Shown here in pieces: positions 7,506 through 17,136 of a DNA stretch of 64,000 nucleotides (position 1 is its first letter; each line of letters opens with the position of its first letter). This stretch comes from an uncultured Bacillota bacterium (lineage in GTDB: Bacteria > Bacillota_I > Bacilli_A > Erysipelotrichales > Erysipelotrichaceae), in assembly GCA_949298975.1 (NCBI GenBank), contig CASFYR010000002.1, positions 1 to 64,000 on the forward strand, given 5' to 3'. The notes under the pieces were generated by a model. That model did not search any database and was not told the origin of the DNA. It was given only the letters and a program-made list of their open reading frames with translations. The translations under genes and the position numbers were made by a program.

Positions 7506-8402
7506 ATGATCAGACGTTTTTTCAGACATATTAAAGAAGGATTCTTTGGGGTTGGCCGCCACTTGGGTATGGCTTTGTCCAGCGCCAGTGCGGTAACGAT
7601 CACCTTGATCATTATCGGTATCTTTATCGTTATTACCCTTAATCTTTACGAGGTTACCAAATCGATCGAAGGATCAATTTCAATTGTTGCAACGATTAAA
7701 GACGAATATGACAGCGATCATTTGGCAATTCAGGAGCGGATCGATAAGATCGACGGAGTTGAGTCGATCATTTATCATACCAAAGATCAGGAGTTCGATT
7801 ATTATCTGGATACGATGGGCGATGACTCGCTCCGGGAGTTTTACGAATCATACCGTGACGATAATCCGTTTAAAGCCGCCTTTATTATTTATACCGATGA
7901 CGGCAATAAGATCGAAAGCATTAAGACCCGGTTAGATGATATGATCGAGATCGATTCCACCAGTGATGGCGGCAGTAATACTTATGTTTTGGTCGGAGTT
8001 CTTGACCATGTGCGGGTCGTTGGCGGCATATTGGTTGTTGCCCTTATTATTCTGGCGATGTATCTTATATACAATACCATCAAAATTACAATTGCTTCCC
8101 GAAGCGACGAGATCTGGATCATGCGCAATGTCGGCGCTAAAAACGGATATGTCCGGGCGCCGTTTCTGGTCGAAGGAATCATTATTGGGTTTCTTGGCTC
8201 GGTCATTCCGATGCTGGCAGCAGTCTTTGGTTATATTTATCTTTATCAAAGCGTCAGCGGTCGGTTGTTTGGCGCCTTTGTCTTGATCGAACCGCATCCT
8301 TTTGTATTATATGTTGCCGGGTTATTGCTGGCGATCGGTATTGTTGTCGGCTTTGTCGGCAGCTATATCAGTGTCTTTAAATATTTGAGGTTGAAACGCT
8401 AA
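7506..8402 (+). CDS. ftsX: Cell division protein FtsX
   Basis: 298 aa. FtsX topology: first membrane segment at about 21-45, an extracellular domain of about 120 residues (ECD, 55-170) and three membrane segments at the C-terminus, ending in a short tail. The family motif near the third segment (RNVGAKNGYVRAPFLVEG) is clear. It starts immediately after the ftsE stop and its own stop TAATG overlaps the following hydrolase start. It transmits ATP-driven change from FtsE to the PcsB-like hydrolase through the extracellular domain. Confidence 0.97.
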   Translation: MIRRFFRHIKEGFFGVGRHLGMALSSASAVTITLIIIGIFIVITLNLYEVTKSIEGSISIVATIKDEYDSDHLAIQERIDKIDGVESIIYHTKDQEFDYYLDTMGDDSLREFYESYRDDNPFKAAFIIYTDDGNKIESIKTRLDDMIEIDSTSDGGSNTYVLVGVLDHVRVVGGILVVALIILAMYLIYNTIKITIASRSDEIWIMRNVGAKNGYVRAPFLVEGIIIGFLGSVIPMLAAVFGYIYLYQSVSGRLFGAFVLIEPHPFVLYVAGLLLAIGIVVGFVGSYISVFKYLRLKR

Positions 8403-9739
8403 TGAAGAAAAAAACATTGAAAATCATTATCAGTTTGGCTATGGCGTTGAGTTTGTTTTCGTTTGAAGTCATAGCGGAAGATTTCAGTGATACTGAATAC
8501 TGGGATAATGTTTGTGCCGATCCGCCAAAGGATCAGCGCAGCGCCTGTCTTGAGTACACGGAGTATAAGATCAATCTGATCAAAAACGATATTGAAAGTG
8601 CCAAAGAGAGCTTAGCGGAAGCGCAGCAATTGGCAAACGATTACCGCAAAAAGATCGATACTTTGCAGATTGAGATCGATGACCTCACAGCGGAAATTGA
8701 TTCATTGAATGTCAAGATCGAAAGTTTAAAAGTCAATATTGCCGAGAATGAAACAAAAGTGGACGAACTCAATCAAGTTGTTTTAGACCGGATGGCTTCC
8801 AAACAGAGCATTATGCATTTTAATCCTTTTCTGGAGTTTTTGTTAGGGGCCGAGAATTTTGATGATATGTTAAGGCGCAGTTACGGTCTGAATGCAATTA
8901 TGGGTTCGGACGAAGAAACGCGCGATGAGATCAACGCGATAATTGATATGCTGAATAATGATAAGGCCGAACTGGAAACGACCAAAAGTGAAGTTGACAG
9001 TAAACTGCAGATTCAGCAGAGCAAACAGGATGAGTTTAAAGTACTGGAAGAATTTTATAATGATGTAGCTGAACAGTCAGCCGATCAGATCGCGCAATTG
9101 CAAAATGAACAGGATACAGTGTTCAATTTAAGAGATGAGATCTGGGAGAGCATTAACAGCGTCGAAGATCTGCCAAGCAGCGGCGGTTTGATCCCGCCGG
9201 TCAGCGGAGCATGGATCTCTCAGGGCATGCCGTATTATTCTTCCGGCGGTTATCATCTGGGGGTTGATTATGCCGTAAGCATGGGAACCGATATCGTTGC
9301 TCCGGCTAACGGAATAATTATCAACACTGCCAACGGTTGTTCGTCGTGGGGTGGATTAGGTAACACCTGCGGCGGTCAGTATGGCGGAGTATCCGGCGGC
9401 GGTAACCAGTTTACAATGATCATGGCCGCTGATGGCGTGGTATATGGACTTACTATTTTCCATTTGCAGCTTAACAGTTTAACAGTGGCCCCGGGCGATA
9501 TCGTTATGCAGGGCCAGGCTTTGGGCAAAGTCGGATCAAGCGGCAGTTCAACCGGACCGCATGCCCATGTTGAATTATATTTGTTAGGACCGGGCAGTAT
9601 GTCAGATTTAGATGATTATTTGAGCCGAGGCTACAGTTTGTCATTTAACTGCGGCTGGGGCTGGGCCGGACTGGAACGCTTGTGTGCTGATGGCGTAGGT
9701 GCGCCATGCCGGATCGATGGCCGGGTATTCTGGTCTTAA
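8402..9739 (+). CDS. Secreted peptidoglycan hydrolase, PcsB/EnvC-like, with M23 peptidase domain
   Basis: 445 aa. A signal peptide (about 1-25) is followed by two long coiled coils (about 50-125 and 180-255), the layout of the FtsX-binding regulator part of PcsB and EnvC. The C-terminal domain (about 280-410) is a LytM/M23 peptidase with the zinc motifs HLGVDYA and HAHVELY. M23 rather than the CHAP domain of streptococcal PcsB makes it EnvC/YwbC-like in catalytic type, but here it probably cleaves by itself. The last 35 residues contain four cysteines (FNCGWGWAG, ERLCADG, APCR), which is unusual. It overlaps ftsX by one base, so production is coupled to FtsEX. Confidence 0.93.
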   Translation: MKKKTLKIIISLAMALSLFSFEVIAEDFSDTEYWDNVCADPPKDQRSACLEYTEYKINLIKNDIESAKESLAEAQQLANDYRKKIDTLQIEIDDLTAEIDSLNVKIESLKVNIAENETKVDELNQVVLDRMASKQSIMHFNPFLEFLLGAENFDDMLRRSYGLNAIMGSDEETRDEINAIIDMLNNDKAELETTKSEVDSKLQIQQSKQDEFKVLEEFYNDVAEQSADQIAQLQNEQDTVFNLRDEIWESINSVEDLPSSGGLIPPVSGAWISQGMPYYSSGGYHLGVDYAVSMGTDIVAPANGIIINTANGCSSWGGLGNTCGGQYGGVSGGGNQFTMIMAADGVVYGLTIFHLQLNSLTVAPGDIVMQGQALGKVGSSGSSTGPHAHVELYLLGPGSMSDLDDYLSRGYSLSFNCGWGWAGLERLCADGVGAPCRIDGRVFWS

Positions 9740-9771
9740 CCGGATAATGTAAGAGAGGATGATAAAAATCG

Positions 9772-11259
9772 ATGGATAAAATAGAAGAACGCGAAATTGA
9801 TGAGCGATATCGGCTTGACCGTGATGATCGACCGAAAAAGAAAAAGGGTATCTTAGCCAAGTTTTTGATCATCTTTTCTTTGGTTGCGGCGCTGGCGGTT
9901 GGTTTTTTAGGCGGTTATGCCTTAGGCAGCGGCCGGATGATGACGATCGATATCGATTACGATCAAAAAAGCCAGATGATCCGCAATTATATGGAAAAAT
10001 ACTGGCTTTATGGCGATGAGTATGAAGATCTGGACGAAGTTTTAAGTGATAATTCATATTATGGCATGACTACCTTCCCTAACGATCCTTATACCACTTA
10101 TCAAAGCGCTGATGAACTGGCTGAATTCAGTTCATCGATCAATATGGATTTTGTCGGGGTGGGTGTCAGTTATACGATGCAAAACGGAATCCCGACGATC
10201 ATAAAGGTTTATAATGATTCCCCGGCCGCCAAAGCCGGACTGATGGCGGGCGATATCATTGAGAAGATCGACGGCGTCAATATCAAGGATAAGACAACAG
10301 AAGAGATCAAATCGATGGTGCTGGGCGAAGAGGGAACGGTTGTAAATTTTGAGATAACCAGACAAAACGATTCTTTAAGCATCGATGTTACCCGCGGTCA
10401 TGTCGATACAACGGTCTATGGTTATGAAATGGATGGAATCCCAGTTCTTGAGCTGGTCAGTTTTGGTACCAGCACATACGATGAATGTGTCAAGTTTTTA
10501 AGCGAATATCAAAACAGTGACAAATTGATTATTGATTTGCGCAACAATACCGGCGGTTATCAAACCGCTGTATTGGATATTGCCGGACTGTTTTTGCCAG
10601 ACGGCTCGGTCGTGATGCGGGCGATATATAAGGACGGACGCGAGGAAGTATCGTACGAAACTTCAGATATCTATTTTGACAATTTTCAAGAGATCGCTAT
10701 TTTGACCAATAGCGAAACCGCCAGTGCCTCAGAGGTATTGGCAATGGCTTTAAAGGAAGGTCACGCTAATGCCTATACCGTAGGTGATACCAGCTTTGGC
10801 AAAGGCGTTATGCAGTCAACTTTCCAATTGCCCGACGGCAGTGCCTTAAAAATCACAACGGCCAAATGGCTGTCGCCCAACAACAAATGGATTAACGACG
10901 TGGGCATCGTACCTGATCACCCGGTAGCGATGCATCCGGCTTTGTATGAAACTTTCTATTATATGGATGAAAATGATAGTTATCAATTATCCTCTTCCAG
11001 CGAATATGTACGCGTTTGTGCTCTTGCGCTTGATTATCTGGGTTATAAGGTTGAGCGGACGGACGGATATTTTGATGAAAGTTTTGAAGCGGCCTTAAAC
11101 GCTTATAAACAAGATAACGGTTTTGAGCCGGACGGTATTTTGGATGTAAAGACTTATGAGGGTATTTTGTCTTCGATCACTAAAACCAATGCGATCGATA
11201 AGAGCAAAGATGTCCAATTGAACGAAGCGATTAAATTAATAACGGAACAACTGCTGTAA
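9772..11259 (+). CDS. C-terminal processing peptidase (S41, CtpA-like) with peptidoglycan-binding domain
   Basis: 495 aa. One membrane anchor (about 25-47) after a charged N-terminus ([16 protein letters not shown]), a PDZ domain (about 118-195, [20 protein letters not shown]) and the S41 protease core with the catalytic Ser in [11 protein letters not shown] and Lys in [13 protein letters not shown]_binding_1 fold is seen at about 410-475 ([21 protein letters not shown] and so on). B. subtilis CtpA/CtpB have the same layout. Position directly behind the FtsEX-hydrolase genes suggests it processes wall enzymes or the hydrolase itself; this is inference. Confidence 0.94.
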   Translation: MDKIEEREIDERYRLDRDDRPKKKKGILAKFLIIFSLVAALAVGFLGGYALGSGRMMTIDIDYDQKSQMIRNYMEKYWLYGDEYEDLDEVLSDNSYYGMTTFPNDPYTTYQSADELAEFSSSINMDFVGVGVSYTMQNGIPTIIKVYNDSPAAKAGLMAGDIIEKIDGVNIKDKTTEEIKSMVLGEEGTVVNFEITRQNDSLSIDVTRGHVDTTVYGYEMDGIPVLELVSFGTSTYDECVKFLSEYQNSDKLIIDLRNNTGGYQTAVLDIAGLFLPDGSVVMRAIYKDGREEVSYETSDIYFDNFQEIAILTNSETASASEVLAMALKEGHANAYTVGDTSFGKGVMQSTFQLPDGSALKITTAKWLSPNNKWINDVGIVPDHPVAMHPALYETFYYMDENDSYQLSSSSEYVRVCALALDYLGYKVERTDGYFDESFEAALNAYKQDNGFEPDGILDVKTYEGILSSITKTNAIDKSKDVQLNEAIKLITEQLL

Positions 11260-11274
11260 AGCAGTTATTTTATT
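11249..11274 (+). terminator. Terminator of the ftsEX operon, with the stop codon in its loop
   Basis: AACTGCT (11249-11255), loop GTAA, AGCAGTT (11260-11266), then ATTTTATT. The TAA stop of the peptidase forms the loop. Confidence 0.75.
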
Positions 11275-11284
11275 GATATTGCGA

Positions 11285-11290
11285 TATAAT
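11285..11290 (+). promoter_or_regulatory. -10 box, leaderless promoter of uvrB
   Basis: TATAAT then six bases (CTAGAT) and the ATG at 11297. The +1 is expected exactly on the A of ATG. No -35 consensus is visible. Confidence 0.65.
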
Positions 11291-11296
11291 CTAGAT

Positions 11297-13261
11297 ATGG
11301 ATTTTAAATTAGTTTCAAATTATCAACCGACCGGCGATCAGCCGGAGGCCATTGAAAAACTGACCAAAGGAATTATTGATGGTAAAAAAGCACAAGTTCT
11401 TTTAGGTGCGACCGGTACCGGTAAAACCTTTACGATCGCTAATGTGATCGCTAAAGTAAATAAACCGACCTTGGTTTTCGCCCACAACAAAACGCTTGCC
11501 GGACAGCTTTATTCGGAATTTAAGGAATTGTTCCCGGAAAACCGGGTCGAATTCTTCGTATCTAATTTTGATTATTATCAACCGGAAGCATATATGCCGA
11601 AAACCGATACATATATCGAAAAAAGTGCGGTAACCAACGAAGAGATCGATATGCTCCGGATGAGTTCATATAATTCGCTTTTGGAAAGAAGAGATACGAT
11701 CGTTGTGGCTTCGGTAGCCTGTATTTATGCTTCCAGCGACCCTAAGGCATACAAAGATATGTTCTATACCTTGAAAGTCAACGATCATATCGACCGACAG
11801 GATCTTATCCGCAGTTTGCTAAGACTGCAGTATCAGCGCAATGATATGGATAATCAGCGCGGTACTTTTAAGGTTAAGGGCGATGTCATTGAGATCGCTC
11901 CCGGTCATACCGACCAGTTTTTGATCCGAATCGAACTGTTTGATGATGTGATTGAGCGGATCACCGAGATCGACCCGCTTACTAAAAATGTCATTAAGGG
12001 TTATTTGGTTTATGTCTTTTTTCCGGCCAGCGGCTATGCCCGCAAACGGGATGATATTTTAAGGGCTTGCATAACGATTGAAGAAGAGCTCGAAGAGCGG
12101 CTAAAATACTTTAGCGAACATGATAAACCGCTTGAAAAAGAGCGGCTGGAACAGCGTACCCGCTATGATATAGAAGCCTTAAGGGAATTTGGCATGTGTT
12201 CGGGCATCGAGAATTATTCTTCCCATATCGACGGCCGTTATCATCACGAACGTCCGTTTAATCTGTTTGACTATTTTCCGGATGATTTTCTGTTGGTGGT
12301 GGATGAGTCGCACGTTTCCCTGCCGCAGATCCGGGGAATGTATAATGGTGACCGGGCCCGAAAAGAAGTTTTGGTGGAATACGGTTTCCGTTTGCCGAGC
12401 GCACTCGATAACCGGCCGATGACCTTTACCGAATTTGAAGGAGTCTGCAACCAGAGTATATATATCAGCGCTACGCCGGGTGACTATGAACTGGAGAAGG
12501 TTGATCATCAGGTGGTTGAACAGATCATTCGTCCGACCGGCTTGTTGGATCCGCTGATCGATATCAGATCAAGCGAAGGTCAGATCGACGATATTCTGGA
12601 CGAAATCAAAGCCAATAACGCCCGTCATGAGCGGACTTTGATTACGACCTTGACTGTCAAGATGGCGGAAGATCTGACTGATTTTTTAAAAAAACAGGAG
12701 CTGAAAGTTGCCTATTTGCATCATGAGACCAAGACGCTTGAACGTACTGAAACACTGGTCGCTTTGAGAAAGGGCGAGTATGATGTTTTGGTCGGCATCA
12801 ACCTTTTAAGAGAAGGACTGGATTTGCCAGAGGTATCTTTAGTCATTATTTTGGACGCCGATAAAGAAGGTTTTTTGAGAAGCGAGCGGTCTTTGATCCA
12901 GACAATCGGGCGGGCAGCGCGTAACGCTAACGGCCGGGTAATCATGTATGCCGATACGATGACTGATTCAATGAAAAAAGCGGTTGACGAAACCAATCGC
13001 CGGCGGCAGATTCAGGACAGCTACAATAAAGAGCACGGTATAACACCAAAAACGATCATTAAAGAAGTCAAAGAGGCGATCCATGCAACCGAAACCAAGG
13101 AAATGGCTAAAAAATTCTTAAAGAAGAAGGTTCATTCAAAGAAAGATAAGGAACAAATGATCACTTCACTGCAAAAAGAGATGCAGGCAGCAGCCAAAGC
13201 GCTGGATTTTGAAAAAGCGGCAGAACTGCGGGATATGATTATTGAAATTCGTTCAGAATAA
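11297..13261 (+). CDS. uvrB: Excinuclease ABC subunit B
   Basis: 654 aa. Nucleotide-excision repair helicase-like protein that verifies damage delivered by UvrA and recruits UvrC. Walker [11 protein letters not shown] lies near residue 39, the DNA-gripping beta-hairpin in [18 protein letters not shown] near 92-110, helicase motifs [14 protein letters not shown] and QTIGRAARN in the last third, and a UVR coiled-coil motif at the end ([10 protein letters not shown]). A TTG start eight codons upstream is in frame but would place the start before the TATAAT box; ATG 11297 is preferred. uvrA is not in this window, whereas in many Firmicutes it follows uvrB. Confidence 0.97.
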   Translation: MDFKLVSNYQPTGDQPEAIEKLTKGIIDGKKAQVLLGATGTGKTFTIANVIAKVNKPTLVFAHNKTLAGQLYSEFKELFPENRVEFFVSNFDYYQPEAYMPKTDTYIEKSAVTNEEIDMLRMSSYNSLLERRDTIVVASVACIYASSDPKAYKDMFYTLKVNDHIDRQDLIRSLLRLQYQRNDMDNQRGTFKVKGDVIEIAPGHTDQFLIRIELFDDVIERITEIDPLTKNVIKGYLVYVFFPASGYARKRDDILRACITIEEELEERLKYFSEHDKPLEKERLEQRTRYDIEALREFGMCSGIENYSSHIDGRYHHERPFNLFDYFPDDFLLVVDESHVSLPQIRGMYNGDRARKEVLVEYGFRLPSALDNRPMTFTEFEGVCNQSIYISATPGDYELEKVDHQVVEQIIRPTGLLDPLIDIRSSEGQIDDILDEIKANNARHERTLITTLTVKMAEDLTDFLKKQELKVAYLHHETKTLERTETLVALRKGEYDVLVGINLLREGLDLPEVSLVIILDADKEGFLRSERSLIQTIGRAARNANGRVIMYADTMTDSMKKAVDETNRRRQIQDSYNKEHGITPKTIIKEVKEAIHATETKEMAKKFLKKKVHSKKDKEQMITSLQKEMQAAAKALDFEKAAELRDMIIEIRSE

Positions 13262-13290
13262 GTTATTTTCAGCAAAGTTTTTGCTTATGC

Positions 13291-13296
13291 TATAAT
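13291..13296 (+). promoter_or_regulatory. Extended -10 box, leaderless promoter of rapZ
   Basis: TGCTATAAT with six bases to the ATG at 13303, again putting +1 on the start codon. This is the likely promoter for rapZ-yvcK-whiA and the genes behind them. Confidence 0.65.
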
Positions 13297-13302
13297 AAGA
13301 CC

Positions 13303-14148
13303 ATGGAAAGAAAAGTAATTTTGATCAGTGGTTTGTCAGGAGCCGGCAAAACCAGCGTATCAAATGTATTGGAAGATCTTGGATATCGCTGTATTGACCA
13401 GCTGCCGAATTTTCTGTTGGCAGATCTTTTGAATTACATCGAAAAAGATGAAACCGGCACCTATCAGAATATTGCCATTACCATATCCTTGCTTGATCTG
13501 GGCGGTTTTTTGAATGTCTTTGAAAACCTGCATTTTGATGCCAGAGTCCTCTTGCTTGATGCCGATAAAGACGCGCTGTTGAACCGCTACAAATTTACCC
13601 GGCGGATTCATCCGCTTTTGATCGGCAACATTGCCGATACATTAGAAGAAGCGATCGATATCGAAAAAGAAGAATTGACCAAATACAGCGATAAATATGA
13701 TGTGATCAATACTACTTCTCTTGGCACTTATGAACTCAAAGACTATGTTGAACGGCTGCTTGATGTTAATAATGTCAGCAAATTTACCATTTCTTTTGTT
13801 TCTTTCGGATTTAAGAACGGCCTGCCAAAAGATGCCGATCTGGTCTTTGACGTACGTTTTTTAGATAATCCGTTTTATGTAGAGGATCTGCGCCATCAGA
13901 CCGGCAACGATCAGGATGTTTACGACTATGTCATGTCCAAAAGCAAGACAAGGGAATATATCCGGATTTTGGAGGAATATCTGGATTATTCGTTTGCACA
14001 ATATATCAAAGAAGGGAAAAGACATCTTACGGTTGCCGTCGGCTGTACCGGGGGACAGCACCGCAGTGCCAGTCTCATCAATTATCTGTATAACCGTTAT
14101 TGCACGATCTATACCTGTTTTAAGAATCATCGCGACATAAGGAAATGA
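13303..14148 (+). CDS. rapZ: RNase adapter / nucleotide-binding protein RapZ (YvcJ)
   Basis: 281 aa. P-loop GLSGAGKTS at residues 9-17, Walker B-like VLLLDADKD near 85, and the C-terminal RapZ domain with GCTGGQHRSASL near 252. In Gram-positive bacteria the protein (YvcJ) binds and hydrolyses NTPs; in enterics it controls glmS mRNA decay. It heads the conserved rapZ-yvcK-whiA cluster, and its stop overlaps the yvcK start by four bases (AATGAAA region). Confidence 0.96.
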   Translation: MERKVILISGLSGAGKTSVSNVLEDLGYRCIDQLPNFLLADLLNYIEKDETGTYQNIAITISLLDLGGFLNVFENLHFDARVLLLDADKDALLNRYKFTRRIHPLLIGNIADTLEEAIDIEKEELTKYSDKYDVINTTSLGTYELKDYVERLLDVNNVSKFTISFVSFGFKNGLPKDADLVFDVRFLDNPFYVEDLRHQTGNDQDVYDYVMSKSKTREYIRILEEYLDYSFAQYIKEGKRHLTVAVGCTGGQHRSASLINYLYNRYCTIYTCFKNHRDIRK

Positions 14149-15086
14149 AAAAGAAAGTAGTTGTTATCGGGGGCGGACATGGTCAGTCCACCATTTTAAG
14201 AGGATTAAAAGAAATCGAAGATATCGATATTACCGCTATCGTTACGGTCGCTGATGACGGGGGATCGACCGGCCGGATCAGAAATCTTTATCAGATTCCG
14301 GCAATGGGCGATGTACGCAATGTGATGATCGCAATGGCCAAAAGCGAAAGCTTTATGAAAGATCTGATGGATTACCGCTTTGAAGGCAGTAATGACGAGG
14401 ATGTTGTCGGCCATAATTTAGGCAATCTTATGCTTACGGCGCTGACGCAGATCAGCGGGTCGTTTATGGAAGCGATCTTGACGATCTCCAAGGTTTTAAA
14501 TGTGTCCGGGCGAATCATTCCTTCCAGTCTTGAGGTCATTACTTTATATGCCCAGATGGATGACGATACGATCGTCAAAGGGGAAGCGAATATTCCAAGT
14601 TTTAATCACCATATCAAAAAAGTATTCTACGAAAGAGAAGTAAAAGCGACAAAAGAAGCGGTTGAAGCGATCCTTAATGCCGATTTGATCATTTATGGTA
14701 TCGGCAGCGTATATACCAGTATTTTACCAAATGTGATCATCAGCGGAATTAAAGATGCCTTGTGCTCAACAAAAGCCAAGCGGGTGTATTTTGCCAACTG
14801 CATGACGCAGAACAACGAAACTTTTGATTTTGATCTTTTGGATCATGTGAATGCCATTGAAGAACATGGCGCACCGATCGATCTTGTGGTAAAGCACAGT
14901 GAGGTTATCCCTTTTTACATTAAAAACCGCTATCTTAAACAGAATTCGATCGAAGTTATGGATAAAGGCGATCTCAAACAACCGGTTATCGAGTGCGAAC
15001 TGCTAAGTTTTGACCGTGACCTGGTTCGTCATGATCCTAAAAAGATCAAACGGATTACCGAAGAGATATTAAAGGAGCTTGATTAA
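14145..15086 (+). CDS. yvcK: Gluconeogenesis/morphogenesis factor YvcK (GlmR)
   Basis: 313 aa, CofD-like fold. N-terminal GGGHGQSTILRGL, then DDGGSTGR, HNLGNLML and the loop GIGSVYTSILPN; most homologues have GPGS in that loop, so one position differs. YvcK binds UDP-GlcNAc and supports cell-wall precursor synthesis on gluconeogenic carbon. It overlaps both rapZ and whiA by a few bases, as in most Firmicutes. Confidence 0.96.
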   Translation: MKKKVVVIGGGHGQSTILRGLKEIEDIDITAIVTVADDGGSTGRIRNLYQIPAMGDVRNVMIAMAKSESFMKDLMDYRFEGSNDEDVVGHNLGNLMLTALTQISGSFMEAILTISKVLNVSGRIIPSSLEVITLYAQMDDDTIVKGEANIPSFNHHIKKVFYEREVKATKEAVEAILNADLIIYGIGSVYTSILPNVIISGIKDALCSTKAKRVYFANCMTQNNETFDFDLLDHVNAIEEHGAPIDLVVKHSEVIPFYIKNRYLKQNSIEVMDKGDLKQPVIECELLSFDRDLVRHDPKKIKRITEEILKELD

Positions 15087-16027
15087 TGTCGTTTACCAGC
15101 GAGATCAAAGGCGAAATCTCGTATAATGAATTAAAGCCGTGCTGTCAGATCGCCGAACTTAGCGCTCTGATCCAATTAGCGGCTTCTTTGGTCATTTCTT
15201 CCGGCGGTCTTCATCTTTCGATCAAGTGCGAAAATCCGACCACCGCTAAAAGGATCATGTCCTTGCTGAAGGATAATTTTAAACTGGATATGGAATTATC
15301 CAAAATCAAAAAGACTAATCTTAAGAAAAATAATATCTATGTGATCAATATCATGAGCGACGCTAAGCCGCTTTTAAAGGATCTGGGACTTTTGAGTGCC
15401 AGCAAAGGTCTTTTGGATTATCCGATGGCTTTTATCACGACCAAAGACTGCTGTGCCAGAGCCTATCTGGCCGGTGCTTTTTTGGCTTACGGTTCATGCA
15501 ACTCACCGCTTAAGAGCAACTATCATTTGGAAATATCGCTTAATTCTGACGAACATGCCAATCATGTGCTTAAACTGCTCACCCGCTTTAACATTGATGC
15601 CAAAACGACCAAAAGACGAAATAAGACGGTTGTTTACCTAAAAAAAGCCGATGCGATTTCTGATTTTCTGCGCTGTATCGGAGCGCATGAGTCCCTGATG
15701 AATTTTGAAAATGCCCGGATCAGCCGTGATTTCAAAAACTCTTTGACCCGTTTGGATAATTGTGAGATCGCCAACGAAGTCAAAAGTATCAAAGCGGCCA
15801 AAGATCAGATCGCCAATATGGAAACGATCTTTAAAAACGGCCGTTATGAAGCCTTGCCTCCTAAACTGAAGACCGTTGTTGATTTGAGGATGAAATATCA
15901 GGAAGCATCACTTTTGGAATTATGCGAAGCATATTATAATATTACCGGAGAGAAAATCTCTAAATCAGGACTGAAGCATCGTTTAAACAAAATTGCTTCC
16001 ATTGCAGGAGAATTAGGAAATGAATAA
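15086..16027 (+). CDS. whiA: WhiA, LAGLIDADG/HTH DNA-binding protein
   Basis: 313 aa. N-terminal SFTSEIKGEIS is the family signature, followed by LAGLIDADG-like repeats (about 20-190, including ARAYLAGAFLAYGSC) and a C-terminal helix-turn-helix (about 230-310, LLELCEAYYN...SGLKHRLNKI). WhiA affects chromosome segregation and division in B. subtilis and sporulation in actinomycetes. ATG overlaps the yvcK stop region; it is translated from the same mRNA. Confidence 0.96.
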   Translation: MSFTSEIKGEISYNELKPCCQIAELSALIQLAASLVISSGGLHLSIKCENPTTAKRIMSLLKDNFKLDMELSKIKKTNLKKNNIYVINIMSDAKPLLKDLGLLSASKGLLDYPMAFITTKDCCARAYLAGAFLAYGSCNSPLKSNYHLEISLNSDEHANHVLKLLTRFNIDAKTTKRRNKTVVYLKKADAISDFLRCIGAHESLMNFENARISRDFKNSLTRLDNCEIANEVKSIKAAKDQIANMETIFKNGRYEALPPKLKTVVDLRMKYQEASLLELCEAYYNITGEKISKSGLKHRLNKIASIAGELGNE

Positions 16028-16253
16028 TGATTTTTTTCGATATCTGATCGGATTTATTGTCATAATGTTGTTGTGGCCTTTGATTAAATGGCTGGTTTTG
16101 ATCGTTTTGGCATTGGTCGTTATTTTGATTTTGTATTTACACCGGAAGATCAGGATCATCAAACCGTCGGACAGCAATACCCGGATTAACGATCAGCGCA
16201 TTGACAGTGATGATATTATTGATGTGGAGTATAAGACAAAAGATGGAGAGTAA
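16020..16253 (+). CDS. Small membrane protein of unknown function
   Basis: 77 aa. One long or two adjacent membrane segments (about 8-42) and a basic then acidic cytoplasmic tail ending in DSDDIIDVEYKTKDGE. The DIIDVEYK-type ending is seen in many small Firmicute membrane proteins, but no function is known. The ATG overlaps the whiA stop and its own stop overlaps the next start, so the gene is part of the operon. Confidence 0.75.
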   Translation: MNNDFFRYLIGFIVIMLLWPLIKWLVLIVLALVVILILYLHRKIRIIKPSDSNTRINDQRIDSDDIIDVEYKTKDGE

Positions 16254-17136
16254 TTTATTAGTTCAGGGTTTTAAGGAAGTTGGCTATGGCGATATCGAAC
16301 TGATCAAAGGTTATCTGGAGCTGAAAGGTTATGGCGAATCTAATCATAATCTGGTCAATATCTTTGAGTGGCTGGATTATTACCGCGTCTTTGAATATCA
16401 TGAAGCCGGGTTTATGCTGCTGATCAATCTTTTCAAGGGTCAATACAATGTGTATATGCCTTTTTGCCGCAGCGAATGTTTGGGCAAGGCATTGCCTTTG
16501 GTTTTGGATCTGAAAGAAAAGATCGCCGCCCCGATCCATCTTAACTACTATACTGAGGAGATCTATGCGGCTTTAAAAGAACTGCGTCCGGATCTTAATG
16601 CCGCTAAAGATCGGGATAGTTTTGACTATATTTATGATCTGGCGTCGTTTCGCACCTTTAAGGGCAAGAAATACCAAAAAAAGCGCAATCATTTGAATAA
16701 TTTCCTTAAGAATTATGCTGATCGCTATCAATTTGAGATGATCGATGATCATAATGTGGAAGAAGTGATGAATTATGTTGATGATTTGCCGGGTTTTGAT
16801 GAAAGTCTATTGTTTGAAAAAAGAGGAATCATCAAAGTGTTGGCCTATCGCGATCGCCTTAAAGCCAAGGGCGGACTTATCCGGATCGACGGCAAAGTTG
16901 AGGCCTTTCTGATAGCGTCGGTTTTAAACGAGGAGATGATCCAGGAGAATGTTGAAAAAGTAAATCATGAGATCGTCGGCCTCAGCCAGATCTTATTAAA
17001 GGAATTCTTTAGCCGCAACTATCTTAACTGTCTCTATCTCAACCGTGAGGATGATATGGGACTTGAAAACCTGCGGCATTCCAAAATGTCTTATGAACCG
17101 TTATACTTATTGGAGAAATACGATATCAGCTTATGA
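16243..17136 (+). CDS. DUF2156 (GNAT-like phosphatidylglycerol lysyltransferase C-terminal) protein
   Basis: 297 aa from ATG 16243, overlapping the previous gene. It resembles the soluble DUF2156 proteins: KKYQKKRNHLNNFLKNY near 135-150, then a GNAT-like fold and a conserved ending with LNREDDMGLENLRHSKMSYEP. Related domains transfer amino acids from tRNA to lipids when fused to membrane segments; this protein has no membrane part, so its acceptor is unknown. It sits directly before another GNAT protein (stop and start overlap by 4 bases). Confidence 0.82.
   Translation: MESNLLVQGFKEVGYGDIELIKGYLELKGYGESNHNLVNIFEWLDYYRVFEYHEAGFMLLINLFKGQYNVYMPFCRSECLGKALPLVLDLKEKIAAPIHLNYYTEEIYAALKELRPDLNAAKDRDSFDYIYDLASFRTFKGKKYQKKRNHLNNFLKNYADRYQFEMIDDHNVEEVMNYVDDLPGFDESLLFEKRGIIKVLAYRDRLKAKGGLIRIDGKVEAFLIASVLNEEMIQENVEKVNHEIVGLSQILLKEFFSRNYLNCLYLNREDDMGLENLRHSKMSYEPLYLLEKYDISL

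Noticed and set aside
11273-11296. TTG start eight codons before the uvrB ATG
   Set aside because: It lies upstream of the predicted transcription start and has no ribosome site.
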